Source: CAZWVM01 sp964637705
Lineage (GTDB): Bacteria; UBA8481
Assembly (NCBI GenBank): GCA_964637705.1
Contig: CAZWVM010000097.1
Coordinates: forward strand, 1 to 13,278
Reading direction: 5' to 3'
DNA: 13,278 bases
This document shows positions 1-6,774 of the stretch, piece by piece (the stretch's first letter is position 1; every line of letters begins with the position of its first letter). The notes under the pieces are model-generated. The model ran no database searches. It saw nothing but the letters and a program-made list of their open reading frames with translations, and was not told where the DNA came from. The translations under genes were made by a program, and so were the position numbers.

Positions 1-304
1 AGACGCGGCACTGCTTCGGCCGCGCCGGGTAGACGCTGCAGCCGTCCTTCCAGAGCGGGCACCCGGGACGCCCCTCGGCCTCGTCCATGTACTCCCCGTT
101 CGCGAGGTCGCACTTCACGTAGCGCTTCCGGAACTCCTTCACCGGCATCTTCATGTAGTCCGCGATGGCCTCCATTTCGGAGGGGCGTCCCTCGTCGCCG
201 TACATGAGGGAGACGATGCCGGAACGGAGGCAGCATTTGTGGCATTCGGGCAGGCAGGCGAAGCGCAGACCGAGCTTGTACCAGGGGCGGGGGTTGACCG
301 TCAT
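1..304 (-). CDS. YkgJ-family cysteine-cluster protein (partial, C-terminus outside window)
   Basis: The minus-strand frame opens with ATG at 304 and stays open to the window edge, giving 101 residues. An in-frame TAG lies five codons' worth of bases upstream, so no earlier start is possible. Visible cysteines are C17, C21, C24, C25, C65, C82, C89 and C99. The order CHKCC near the N-terminus followed by GCPLW, GCSVYPARPKQCR is the pattern of the YkgJ/UPF0153 family, putative Zn or Fe-S cluster proteins (the ligand is not settled for the family). The exact function is unknown. The gene has no Shine-Dalgarno sequence; a TAGAAT box ends 6 nt before the ATG, consistent with a leaderless mRNA. It is divergent from the phosphodiesterase gene across a region holding a palindromic element. 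The family call is confident; the length and C-terminus cannot be judged. Confidence 0.85.
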   Translation of the reverse strand, partial: MTVNPRPWYKLGLRFACLPECHKCCLRSGIVSLMYGDEGRPSEMEAIADYMKMPVKEFRKRYVKCDLANGEYMDEAEGRPGCPLWKDGCSVYPARPKQCRV

Positions 305-310
305 GCCGCC

Positions 311-339
311 ATTCTATCCCGGGGCGTCGTTTTTCCCAA
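311..339 (-). promoter_or_regulatory. Putative leaderless promoter of the YkgJ-type gene
   Basis: On the minus strand TTGGGA (339-334) and TAGAAT (316-311) are separated by 17 nt, matching 4/6 and 5/6 positions of the sigma-70-type consensus. Only 6 nt (GGCGGC) lie between the -10 box and the ATG at 304, so transcription would begin at or within a base or two of the start codon. The assignment rests on spacing and sequence only. Confidence 0.55.
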
Positions 340-355
340 GGAGTGCCTGTCGTCC

Positions 356-542
356 GGGTGCACGCAGGAAACGTCGGTAGTTCGTCGGTGGAATGTCCAC
401 GAAGCGGCGACGACGAATCCATGGAGGGATGAGGAGTCGGCGGGAGGCGCAGCCTCTGCGAGGCCGAAGGCTTTCCCAGGGATGGAAAAGCCGAGGCCAA
501 GACGCGGAGAGGACATTCCACCGACGAACTTTGCGTGCACCC
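356..542. repeat. MITE-like palindromic element with 19-bp perfect terminal inverted repeats
   Basis: GTTCGTCGGTGGAATGTCC at 380-398 is exactly inverted at 511-529, enclosing 112 bp. Outside these arms GGGTGCACGCA at 356-366 is inverted at 532-542, so the palindrome continues outward with 13 unpaired bases on the left and 2 on the right. The interior has its own hairpins: GCCTC-TGC-GAGGC at 452-464 and an 8/9 stem GGCTTTCCC/GGAAAAGCC at 469-492. It contains no convincing gene; the short open frames across it have no family features. The structure suits a non-autonomous mobile element or REP/BIME-type repeat inserted between two divergent genes. It could alternatively be a local structured regulatory region; copy number in the genome would decide. 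Confidence 0.6.
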
Positions 543-563
543 TAGTCGTCCCGGGGGCCGGAC

Positions 564-572
564 TGCTAGTAT
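564..572 (+). promoter_or_regulatory. Putative extended -10 promoter, leaderless start of the phosphodiesterase gene
   Basis: TGC-TAGTAT is an extended -10 (TGn) motif with a 4/6 hexamer at 567-572. It ends 6 nt before the ATG at 579, and no purine-rich Shine-Dalgarno sequence lies in that gap. No good -35 hexamer is visible, which an extended -10 can tolerate. The motif lies about 20 bp beyond the right end of the palindromic element. Confidence 0.4.
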
Positions 573-578
573 GAACGG

Positions 579-1952
579 ATGAAGAGCCTGATGGTCGCTC
601 TCCTCTTCGCGCCGCTCCTGTCGTGCGCCGCGGCTGCGCCGCGCGATGACCCGCCCGCGGTTCCCCGCGCGGATTCCGCCGCGCCGTCGGCGGGTCCCGC
701 GGACCGCACCCGCGTCTTCGTCTGCTTCGACGGCGTGGCGTATTCCGTCATGGAACGAATGTGGTCGCAGGGGCGCTTCCGGGCCTTTCACCGGCCCTCT
801 CGCCTGGTCAGCACGTTCCCCGCGATCACCGAGGTGATGCTGACCGAGCTGTATGGAGTGCCGCGACCCGGCGGCTACGGCCTGCGCTACTTCGACAAGG
901 CGGAGAACCGGCTCATCGGGGGCATTCTCCAGGTGCGGGAACTGGGGGTCTGGTTCCGGATCTACGACCACGTGACGCCCATGGCTCTCAGGGGCCTCGT
1001 GTATTTCCTGCCCGCCAGCGGCGATCTCGACGTTCGCGACCTCAAAGAGGTCGTGCGCCGGCGGCGCGCCGCCGGTGCGCGGCTCGTCACGCTCCACCTC
1101 GACGCGACCGACGCGGTCGGCCACGTCGCGGGTCATGCCCGCGTGGAGAAACTCCTCGCGCGCCTCGACGATGCGATCGGGGAACTCCGCCGCGAGAGCG
1201 GCGGCGCGCTCGAGTTCGTCTGTTTCTCCGACCACGGCATGAGCGACAGCCCGTGCGTCCGCATCCCCGTCGAGCGCCACCTGGAGCGCCACGGATACGA
1301 CCTGGTGCGCCGGCTGGAACGGGACAGCGATGTCGTGCTCCTTCCGACCGGTCTCATCAGTTGCGGCTACCTCTATACCGCCGAGGCGAACGAGCAAGCC
1401 CTCGCCGAGACCCTGTCCTCCCTCGAGGGCGTGGATTTCTCCTGCTACGCCCGGGGTGAGACGGTGCACATCGTGGGTCGCGCCGGGCACGCGACGATCG
1501 AGAGGAGGGGGGGGCGCTACCGCTACGCGGCGGCGAGCGGCGATCCCCTGGCGCTCGATGACGTCCTGGCCCGCGCCCGCGACGAGGGTCTCGTCGACGC
1601 CGGGGGCTATGTCGAGGACCGCGCGCTTTTCGAGCGCACCTGGGACCACCGCTATCCCGACGTCGTCAACCGCGTCTACCACGGAACGACCGGCCACGTG
1701 CGCAATCCCGGCGACGTGATGGTCAGCCTCGAGGACGGCTACCAGTGCGGCAGCGCGGTGATGAGCACCTTTCTGCGCTTCAAGGGCACGCATGGCTCGC
1801 TCACGCGCAAGTCGTTGACCGGCTTCGTGATGTCGACGGAGAAGGAGCTTCCCGAGGTCCTGAGGACGGAGGATCTTCTGGACGAGGTCGGGTGGGAGGA
1901 TCTTCGCCGGGGCCGGATCGACCTCGGCACCGTCAAGTCGAGCGCCTGGTGA
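579..1952 (+). CDS. Lipoprotein of the type I phosphodiesterase / alkaline phosphatase superfamily
   Basis: A 457-residue exported metallohydrolase. Residues 1-16 form a lipoprotein signal with lipobox LLSC, so C16 should be lipidated. The alkaline phosphatase-superfamily metal ligands appear in order: D51 (CFDGVA), the presumed nucleophile T84 (TFPAITE), D178 and H182 (LDATDAVGH), D218-H219 (SDHGM) and H405 (GTHGSL). This is the nucleotide pyrophosphatase/phosphodiesterase arrangement, so hydrolysis of a phosphodiester or phosphomonoester at a two-metal centre on the cell surface or in the periplasm is expected. The substrate cannot be read from the sequence. It is monocistronic: divergent from the YkgJ-type gene and convergent with the DUF3108 gene, 9 bp apart, with no obvious terminator. 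The ATG at 579 is preceded by a -10-like box rather than a ribosome binding site. Confidence 0.85.
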   Translation: MKSLMVALLFAPLLSCAAAAPRDDPPAVPRADSAAPSAGPADRTRVFVCFDGVAYSVMERMWSQGRFRAFHRPSRLVSTFPAITEVMLTELYGVPRPGGYGLRYFDKAENRLIGGILQVRELGVWFRIYDHVTPMALRGLVYFLPASGDLDVRDLKEVVRRRRAAGARLVTLHLDATDAVGHVAGHARVEKLLARLDDAIGELRRESGGALEFVCFSDHGMSDSPCVRIPVERHLERHGYDLVRRLERDSDVVLLPTGLISCGYLYTAEANEQALAETLSSLEGVDFSCYARGETVHIVGRAGHATIERRGGRYRYAAASGDPLALDDVLARARDEGLVDAGGYVEDRALFERTWDHRYPDVVNRVYHGTTGHVRNPGDVMVSLEDGYQCGSAVMSTFLRFKGTHGSLTRKSLTGFVMSTEKELPEVLRTEDLLDEVGWEDLRRGRIDLGTVKSSAW

Positions 1953-1961
1953 CGGGTCCCT

Positions 1962-2714
1962 TCAGGGCCGCGTGCCGCTCATCGTCTTGAGATCCGCCAC
2001 GATCGATCCGAAGGGGAGACCCATCCGGATCCGGACCGGGATGTGGCGCGCGTCATCGGTGAGCCAGAGCGTCATCTGGCCCCGCCTCTTCACGGTGCCG
2101 TCGCTCTGGTAGAGCGTGGGCTCGACCTTGAGACACTCGAAGGCCCCCGCGTCGGTTCGTATCCGCTCTCGTGAACGCACCACGACCTTCATCGTGTAGT
2201 CGCGCTTGCCGTCGTGGACGGGGATCGAGAGAGTTCGGCCGACGGCAAGGCTCTGCGACCTCACGTAGTAGATGGCGCTCAGGACGTCCATCGGGTTCCG
2301 CGCGATCTCGATCGGCGGATGCGCCCGGCCGTCCTCGGTGCGGACCGCCGTGCGGTTCGCGTGGTTGAAGACCGTGATGTTCCTGCTGTTCTCGTCTCTC
2401 TCCCGCTGGACCTTCTCATAGCGTTGGGTGACGTAGGTGACCGGGTCGCAGGTCGAGGTCGCTTCGTCGTAGATCGAGTAGAAGAACCGGGGCGCCGACT
2501 GGAGCACGGACTTGAACTGCACCGTGCGGCGCCCGCCGATGGTTTGCTCCGGTCCCGCCGTGAAGACGCTCGTCCCGGCGTTGAAGAATCCGAAAAAGAC
2601 CTTGTATTCCAGGCGCTCCCCCGCCACCCAGGCGGTCGAACCCGGGGACGTCTGGGCTCCGGCCGAGGAGAGAAGCCAGAGGACGGACAGCGCGGCTAGG
2701 GTCAGTTTCTTCAC
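1962..2714 (-). CDS. DUF3108 domain protein, exported
   Basis: A 250-residue protein starting at GTG 2714. This start is chosen because GGAGG lies 5 nt upstream and the protein then opens with a typical signal peptide (KKLTLAALSVLWLLSSAGA, cleavage after A-G-A near residue 20). An ATG at 2765 in the same frame would add 17 residues that spoil the signal. The mature part, GERLEYKVFFGFFNAGTS near its beginning, then DVLSAIYYVRS and LWLTDDARHIPVRIRM near the end, follows the DUF3108 family: periplasmic beta-rich proteins of unknown function. It is transcribed alone, apparently from a sigma-54-type promoter, and divergently from the DUF1232 gene. It is convergent with the phosphodiesterase gene. 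The family call is good; the role is unknown. Confidence 0.85.
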   Translation of the reverse strand: MKKLTLAALSVLWLLSSAGAQTSPGSTAWVAGERLEYKVFFGFFNAGTSVFTAGPEQTIGGRRTVQFKSVLQSAPRFFYSIYDEATSTCDPVTYVTQRYEKVQRERDENSRNITVFNHANRTAVRTEDGRAHPPIEIARNPMDVLSAIYYVRSQSLAVGRTLSIPVHDGKRDYTMKVVVRSRERIRTDAGAFECLKVEPTLYQSDGTVKRRGQMTLWLTDDARHIPVRIRMGLPFGSIVADLKTMSGTRP

Positions 2715-2736
2715 GGTTGCCTCCGGGCAAGGGAAG

Positions 2737-2752
2737 TGCAAACAGTGTGCCA
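2737..2752 (-). promoter_or_regulatory. Sigma-54 (RpoN) type -24/-12 promoter of the DUF3108 gene
   Basis: Reading the minus strand, TGGCAC (2752-2747), five bases ACTGT, then TTGCA (2741-2737) reproduces the sigma-54 consensus core with the required 10 bp between GG and GC. The predicted transcription start falls about 12 nt past the GC, immediately before the GGAGG site of the GTG start at 2714, giving a short, sensible leader. No sigma-54 activator gene and no obvious enhancer-type dyad were recognised in the window. Confidence 0.6.
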
Positions 2753-2790
2753 CGGGAGGCGGCATGCGACAAGAAAGAAGGAAGGTGGTC

Positions 2791-2819
2791 TTGATTCGGG
2801 CCCCGGGGTCGTGCAGACT
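2791..2819 (+). promoter_or_regulatory. Possible leaderless promoter of the DUF1232 gene
   Basis: TTGATT (2791-2796, 4/6 to the -35 consensus) and CAGACT (2814-2819, only 3/6 to the -10) are 17 nt apart, and the second box ends 6 nt before the ATG at 2826. The weak -10 makes this tentative. It is noted because the spacing repeats that of three other genes in the window lacking a Shine-Dalgarno sequence. Confidence 0.3.
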
Positions 2820-2825
2820 GGAACC

Positions 2826-3242
2826 ATGGGAAACGACAGGGAATCGAGGGGAGAGAATGCGATCATCGACTCGGCTCGCGCCGCCGAGGAGATCGCGGAG
2901 AATCCTCGACAGGCCGTCGAACTGATCGAAGCGGCCTCGGCCAAGGCCGGTCGGATTCGGCTGGACCAGGGTCGCCTCGCCCAGTTCGTCGACGATCTCG
3001 GATCGGTCTCACGGCTGCTCGGCTCCTATTATCGCCGCGAGTATACGAGGCTCCCGAAGAAGACAATCGTCATGGGTCTCCTGGCCCTCTTCTACTTCCT
3101 CAACCCCTTCGACATCCTGCCCGACGTCTTTCCCCTGCTGGGATACATCGACGATGCGGCCGTGGTATCGTTTCTCGTGGGTGCGTTTCGCTTCGATCTC
3201 GAGACCTTTCGCTCGTGGGAAAAGAACCGGACCGCTTCCTGA
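2826..3242 (+). CDS. DUF1232 (YkvA-like) small membrane protein
   Basis: A 138-residue protein. The C-terminal half carries the DUF1232 signature: a hydrophobic segment at about 81-95 (IVMGLLALFYFLNPFDILPD), then PLLGYIDDAAVVSFLVGAF to about 121, with the family's hallmark P-DILPD and GYIDD motifs. The N-terminal half (1-75) is charged and probably helical. Function is unknown in the family. The frame is open back to 2736, but the upstream residues look unlike protein, and ATG 2826 starts a plausible cytosolic N-terminus. No Shine-Dalgarno sequence precedes it. It lies divergently from the DUF3108 gene and 141 bp before the porin gene, so it is probably a separate transcript from both. Confidence 0.8.
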   Translation: MGNDRESRGENAIIDSARAAEEIAENPRQAVELIEAASAKAGRIRLDQGRLAQFVDDLGSVSRLLGSYYRREYTRLPKKTIVMGLLALFYFLNPFDILPDVFPLLGYIDDAAVVSFLVGAFRFDLETFRSWEKNRTAS

Positions 3243-3273
3243 CGGGGTTCCGTGTGCACAGGTTGATGCACTT

Positions 3274-3304
3274 TTGAAAGACCCGTCGTAAAAAACATCA
3301 CAAT
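3274..3304 (+). promoter_or_regulatory. Candidate promoter of the porin gene
   Basis: TTGAAA at 3274-3279 and CACAAT at 3299-3304 (4/6 to the -10) are 19 nt apart in an AT-richer patch of the gap between the DUF1232 and porin genes. It leaves a leader of about 70 nt before the porin start. An alternative pair is TTGATG at 3263 with TAAAAA at 3289. Neither is strong, and only the AT-rich patch itself is clear. Confidence 0.25.
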
Positions 3305-3383
3305 CGCTTGCAGGGCCGCGCGGGAACCGCCGATGAGTGAGGAGGGGCGATTTCGCTCCGATCCGAACACCCCGGAGGTTCTC

Positions 3384-4475
3384 ATGAAACGTTCCGCACT
3401 GGCTCTCGTCATGGTCGCGCTGGTCGCGCTGCCGTCCTTCGCCGCCGAGACGATGATTTCGAATTACAACGTCAAGCTCTACGGCTTCCTCCTGGGCGAG
3501 TTCCAATACGACAACCACGGCAACACCGGCGAGGAGCTGATGATCTACGCCAACTCGAGCCGGACCACCGCCAGCGACTTCCGGGCCGTGGCGGAGGGAA
3601 CGCGCGTCGGCGTGAACATCTCCGATACCGGTCGGATGTCGGCCAAGATCGAAGCGGACTTCGGAGGCACCAACAACGCCAACCAGGTGCACTTGCGTTT
3701 GCGGCACGCCTACGTCTCTCACAAGATCGGCTCTCGCAGCGAACTGCTCGTCGGCCAGACCTGGAACCTGACGCCCCTGGAGTTCTCCTCCATCGCCAAC
3801 AACATCGTCATGGGCTACTCCGGCGCCATCTGGGGCCGTTCGCCCCAGATCCGATTCTCCTCGCGCCTCGCCGACAACTTCAACGTCGCCATCGCCGTGA
3901 CCCGCCCGACGCGCTATCCGGTCGACAACAACGGCACGGCCTCGAGCCGGCCGGCCTACCAGGCCATGATGACGGCCAAGATCGCGAAAGCGACGCTCTC
4001 CGTCGGCGGCGTCCTCGGGCGCTGGTCCAACCTCGTGGGCAACGTCGAGCAGACCGGCAACGTCGACCTCGTCTGCGCCGGCTTCAACCTCCCCGTCTCG
4101 ATCGTGACCCTGAACGGCCAGTATTGGTCCGGCCGCAACCTCGACGACTACCTCGGCGGATGCGGCAACATGGGTTATGACGGACGCGAGGTCCGGGCTC
4201 ACGGCGGGTTCGGAAACGTGCGCATCACACCCCAACCCCGCCTCTGGTTCAACGCCGGCTACGGCGTCGACGATCCCGACGACGAGTTCCTGGCCAACGG
4301 CAACATCGTCCAGAACACCACCGTCTACGGCAATGTCAACTACAAGCTCTTCACCAATTTCACGGTGACGGCGGAGTACGCCGAGATGCAGACCGAGTAC
4401 AAGGTCGCGACGCCCATGCTCCCCGACGTCCGCACTAACCAGCGCTACAGCCTGGTGACCAAGTTCGACTTCTGA
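3384..4475 (+). CDS. Outer-membrane porin, DcaP-like
   Basis: A 363-residue protein starting at ATG 3384, with GGAGG 5 nt upstream (3374-3378). Residues 1-20 are a signal peptide (MKRSALALVMVALVALPSFA, S-F-A cleavage). The mature chain alternates short amphipathic strands with turns: YNVKLYGFLLGEFQYD at the start, TRVGVNI, MSAKIEADF, LRLRHAYVSH, LLVGQTWNL and WGRSPQIRFS. It ends YSLVTKFDF, with the terminal aromatic residue recognised by the outer-membrane assembly machinery. The order of motifs resembles DcaP-like trimeric porins, which take up small anionic or aromatic acids in some proteobacteria. The exact family is moderately sure and the substrate unknown. It is monocistronic with its own terminator. 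Its location beside the aryl-acid genes is suggestive but proves nothing. Confidence 0.8.
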   Translation: MKRSALALVMVALVALPSFAAETMISNYNVKLYGFLLGEFQYDNHGNTGEELMIYANSSRTTASDFRAVAEGTRVGVNISDTGRMSAKIEADFGGTNNANQVHLRLRHAYVSHKIGSRSELLVGQTWNLTPLEFSSIANNIVMGYSGAIWGRSPQIRFSSRLADNFNVAIAVTRPTRYPVDNNGTASSRPAYQAMMTAKIAKATLSVGGVLGRWSNLVGNVEQTGNVDLVCAGFNLPVSIVTLNGQYWSGRNLDDYLGGCGNMGYDGREVRAHGGFGNVRITPQPRLWFNAGYGVDDPDDEFLANGNIVQNTTVYGNVNYKLFTNFTVTAEYAEMQTEYKVATPMLPDVRTNQRYSLVTKFDF

Positions 4476-4490
4476 GAAACCGCGACACGG

Positions 4491-4519
4491 AAGGGCCGGC
4501 GGGGACGCCGGCCCTTTTT
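4491..4519 (+). terminator. Rho-independent terminator of the porin gene
   Basis: GGGCCGGC (4493-4500), a 6-nt loop, GCCGGCCC (4507-4514) and five T residues form a classic intrinsic terminator 16 nt after the porin stop. The A-A before and T-T after the stem extend pairing by two. Read on the minus strand the same hairpin is followed by only two T residues, so it would serve the convergent paaI operon weakly at best. Confidence 0.9.
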
Positions 4520-4616
4520 CGTTGCGGAACGCGGGATCGTGACGAGCGGACCGGCTGGCCCGTGCCGGCGGTCAAGCCCCGTCACGAGGCGTCGATGCAT
4601 TCAACCCGGGATCAAG

Positions 4617-5018
4617 TCACTCCGGCTTCTTCCGATACACCGTCCCCTGGAAGAGCGCCACGGGATCCCCGGCGTCGTTGCAGACGCGCACCGTGTAGGT
4701 CCGGACCTTGCGCCCCGGCGACTCCTCGAAGGCCTCGGCCGTGAGCGTCCCCTCGAGTCCGGCCTTCAGGAACGAGATCGAGGCCGTGATGGAGACCGCC
4801 TCCTCGCCGCGCGAGTTCGAGGCGGCCGCGAAGGCGTAGTCGGCCAGGGTGAAGATCGCCCCGCCATGGCACATCTCCAGGGTGTTGCGATGCTCCGCGC
4901 GGATCGGCATGCGGGCCGTCGCGCGGCCCTCCGATATCTCCACGAGTTCGATCCCGCAATGGCGCGCGAACCGGTCGAGAGTGCGGAAGCGCTCGCTCAT
5001 CTCCGCGAGCGTCTTCAT
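4617..5018 (-). CDS. PaaI-family hotdog-fold thioesterase
   Basis: A 133-residue single-domain hotdog protein of usual family length. N45, the H51-G-G motif in the turn (MCHGGAIFTLADYAFAAASN) and D60 match the conserved Asn, HGG and catalytic acidic residue of PaaI thioesterases. These are cytosolic tetramers that hydrolyse aryl- and hydroxyaryl-acetyl-CoA esters. It is the third gene of the paaK-ACT-paaI operon: its ATG shares one base with the stop of the ACT gene (TGATG), so translation is probably coupled. Beside a phenylacetate-CoA ligase and IorAB, arylacetyl-CoA is the natural substrate, perhaps to free CoA from dead-end esters. That substrate choice is inferred from context; related proteins act on other acyl-CoAs. 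Confidence 0.85.
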   Translation of the reverse strand: MKTLAEMSERFRTLDRFARHCGIELVEISEGRATARMPIRAEHRNTLEMCHGGAIFTLADYAFAAASNSRGEEAVSITASISFLKAGLEGTLTAEAFEESPGRKVRTYTVRVCNDAGDPVALFQGTVYRKKPE

Positions 5019-5449
5019 CAGGCCCCGAGGACCTCCCGGGCCGGGAGCACGGCGACCTTGCCCTTCCGCAGGGCCTTGATCGCCGCCGCGAGGTTCTCCA
5101 CCCGGAGGATCACCACGGCCTTGCCGCGGATCTTGCCGACCATGAGATAGAGGTATTCGAGGTTGAGGCGGGCCGTGTTGAGGGTCTCGAGCGCCCGCGC
5201 GAGACCGCCGGGGCGGTCGTCCACGGCGATCGCGACGACGTCGGTCTCGCGCACCGAGAAGTTCGCGCGGGCGAGGGCCTTCGCCGCGCGGTCGGGGTCC
5301 GGCACGATGAGCCTCAGGATCCCGAACTCCGACGTGTCGGCGATCGCCAGCGCCCGGATGTTGATCTTCGACGCCTCCAACGCCTCCAGAGCCTCCTCCA
5401 GCCGCCCCCTCCGGTTCTCCAAAAAGACCGTGATCTGCTTGAGTTTCAT
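5018..5449 (-). CDS. Tandem ACT-domain protein
   Basis: A 143-residue protein made of two ACT domains, about residues 1-66 and 70-140. Each has the loop where ligands bind: ENRRGRLEEALEAL near residue 11 and DDRPGGLARALETL near residue 77, with the second followed by LNLEYLYLM. There is no fused enzyme or DNA-binding domain. It resembles the stand-alone COG4747-type ACT proteins that often accompany paaK genes. ACT pairs typically bind amino acids, so a sensor of Phe, Tyr or Trp that modulates PaaK or IorAB is a reasonable inference, but no target is demonstrable here. The Shine-Dalgarno sequence GAGGAGG overlaps the stop codon of paaK (TGAGGAGG), 10 bp upstream, which implies translational coupling. 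The stop overlaps the paaI start by one base. Confidence 0.85.
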   Translation of the reverse strand: MKLKQITVFLENRRGRLEEALEALEASKINIRALAIADTSEFGILRLIVPDPDRAAKALARANFSVRETDVVAIAVDDRPGGLARALETLNTARLNLEYLYLMVGKIRGKAVVILRVENLAAAIKALRKGKVAVLPAREVLGA

Positions 5450-5459
5450 CGGGCCCTCC

Positions 5460-6758
5460 TCACAGGTTCCGCTTGTCGATGACGCGCTTCGCCTTGCCTT
5501 CGCTCCGCGGAAGCGATTTCGGCTCGACCAGCGCGACCCGGGCCCTCAGCCCGATCGCCTTCTCGATGGTGTCCTCGATCCTCGTCCTCAACTCCTCCAT
5601 GTGCCGGATCTCGTCCGAGAGGATCTCGCCGGAAGTCTCGACCTGCACCTCGATCTCGTCGAGGTGATGGGGCCGGGTGAGGACGATCTGGTAGTGGGGC
5701 TCGATGCCCTTGATCGCGAGAAGGGACCGCTCGATCTGCGAGGGAAATACGATGACGCCCCGGATCTTGAGCATGTCGTCGGACCGGCCCGTGATGCGGT
5801 CCATCTTGACGAGCGTGCGGCCGCAGCGGCACTTCTCGCGCCAGATGCGCGTGATGTCGCGCGTGCGGAAGCGGATCATCGGCGTTCCCTCGCGCGTCAG
5901 CGTCGTCAGCACAAGCTCCCCGCTCTCGCCCTCCGCGACCGGTTCCAGCGTGTCCGGCGAGATCACCTCCGGGTAGAAGTGGTCCTCGAAGATGTGCAGG
6001 CCCTTCTGGCGCACGCACTCCATCGCCACGCCCGGCCCGATGATCTCCGTCAGCCCGTAGATGTTGAGCGCCGTCAGGTTCAGCCGCCGCTCGATCTCGT
6101 CGCGGATCTTCTCCGTCCACATCTCCGCGCCGAAGGCGCCGGCCTTGAGGCGGAGCCGCTTCGGATCCACGCCCTCGGCCTTCAGGCTCTCCGCCAGGAA
6201 GAGCGCGTAGGACGGGGTGCAGGTGATGAAGGTCGACCCGAAGTCGACCATGATGTCGATCTGCCGCTTGGTGTTGCCGGCGGAGATCGGGATGCAGAGG
6301 GCGCCGATGGCCTGCGCGCCGTAGTGGACGCCCAGCCCGCCCGTGAAGAGGCCGTACCCGTAGCAGTTCTGGACGATGTCCCTGGCGGTGACGCCCGACA
6401 TGGTGAGGGCCCGCGCCATCACCTCGCTCCAGAGCGCGATGTCGTTGCGCGTATACCCCGCCACGGTCGGCTTTCCGGTGGAACCGGACGAGGTGTGAAT
6501 CTCGACGATCTCCTTCGGGGGCACCGCGAACATCCCGAAGGGATAGGCCGTGCGGAGGTCGTCCTTGGTGGTGAAGGGGAGGCGGCGGATGTCGTCGAGG
6601 GTCCGGATCTGCTCCGGCTTCACGCGCGCGGCCGCGAAATGGTGCCGGTACCACTGCACGTTCTTCGCCACCCGCTTCACGGCCGTCTTCAGGCGGGAGA
6701 GCTGCAGCGCCTTCATGGGGGCCGCCGCGAGGGTCTCCTGCTTCTTGTTCCAGTACAT
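5460..6758 (-). CDS. paaK: Phenylacetate-CoA ligase (AMP-forming)
   Basis: A 432-residue adenylating enzyme of normal PaaK length. ATG 6758 is preceded by AAGGA 7 nt upstream. Motifs in order: the ATP/phosphate loop SSGSTGKPT (90-98), NCYGYGLFTGGLG (131-143), YGLTE (234-238), FRTRD (297-301), a CRCGR zinc-like patch (310-314), TGRSDDMLKIRG (323-334) at the domain hinge, and the C-terminal catalytic-type lysine K422 in EGKAKR. The reaction is arylacetate + ATP + CoA to arylacetyl-CoA + AMP + PPi, in the cytosol. It leads the paaK-ACT-paaI operon, divergent from iorAB. This pairing suggests handling of arylacetates linked to aromatic amino acid metabolism. Which aryl acid is preferred (phenyl-, hydroxyphenyl-, indoleacetate) cannot be told. 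Long open frames on the opposite strand are GC-driven shadows. Confidence 0.93.
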   Translation of the reverse strand: MYWNKKQETLAAAPMKALQLSRLKTAVKRVAKNVQWYRHHFAAARVKPEQIRTLDDIRRLPFTTKDDLRTAYPFGMFAVPPKEIVEIHTSSGSTGKPTVAGYTRNDIALWSEVMARALTMSGVTARDIVQNCYGYGLFTGGLGVHYGAQAIGALCIPISAGNTKRQIDIMVDFGSTFITCTPSYALFLAESLKAEGVDPKRLRLKAGAFGAEMWTEKIRDEIERRLNLTALNIYGLTEIIGPGVAMECVRQKGLHIFEDHFYPEVISPDTLEPVAEGESGELVLTTLTREGTPMIRFRTRDITRIWREKCRCGRTLVKMDRITGRSDDMLKIRGVIVFPSQIERSLLAIKGIEPHYQIVLTRPHHLDEIEVQVETSGEILSDEIRHMEELRTRIEDTIEKAIGLRARVALVEPKSLPRSEGKAKRVIDKRNL

Positions 6759-6774
6759 GCGCGGTTCCTTTCCG

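Noticed and set aside
301..540. Short open frames across the palindromic element on both strands
   Set aside because: They span the inverted repeats, have no ribosome binding site or domain, and one overlaps the promoter of the YkgJ-type gene. They are probably a by-product of the repeat.
2736..2825. An N-terminal extension of the DUF1232 gene to the ATG at 2736
   Set aside because: The added 30 residues overlap the sigma-54 promoter of the divergent gene and do not look like protein; ATG 2826 is the better start.
3009..4235. A 408-codon minus-strand frame opposite the DUF1232 and porin genes
   Set aside because: Val/Asp/Gly-rich translation typical of antisense to high-GC genes, with no domain, against a porin with signal peptide, ribosome binding site and terminator on the plus strand.
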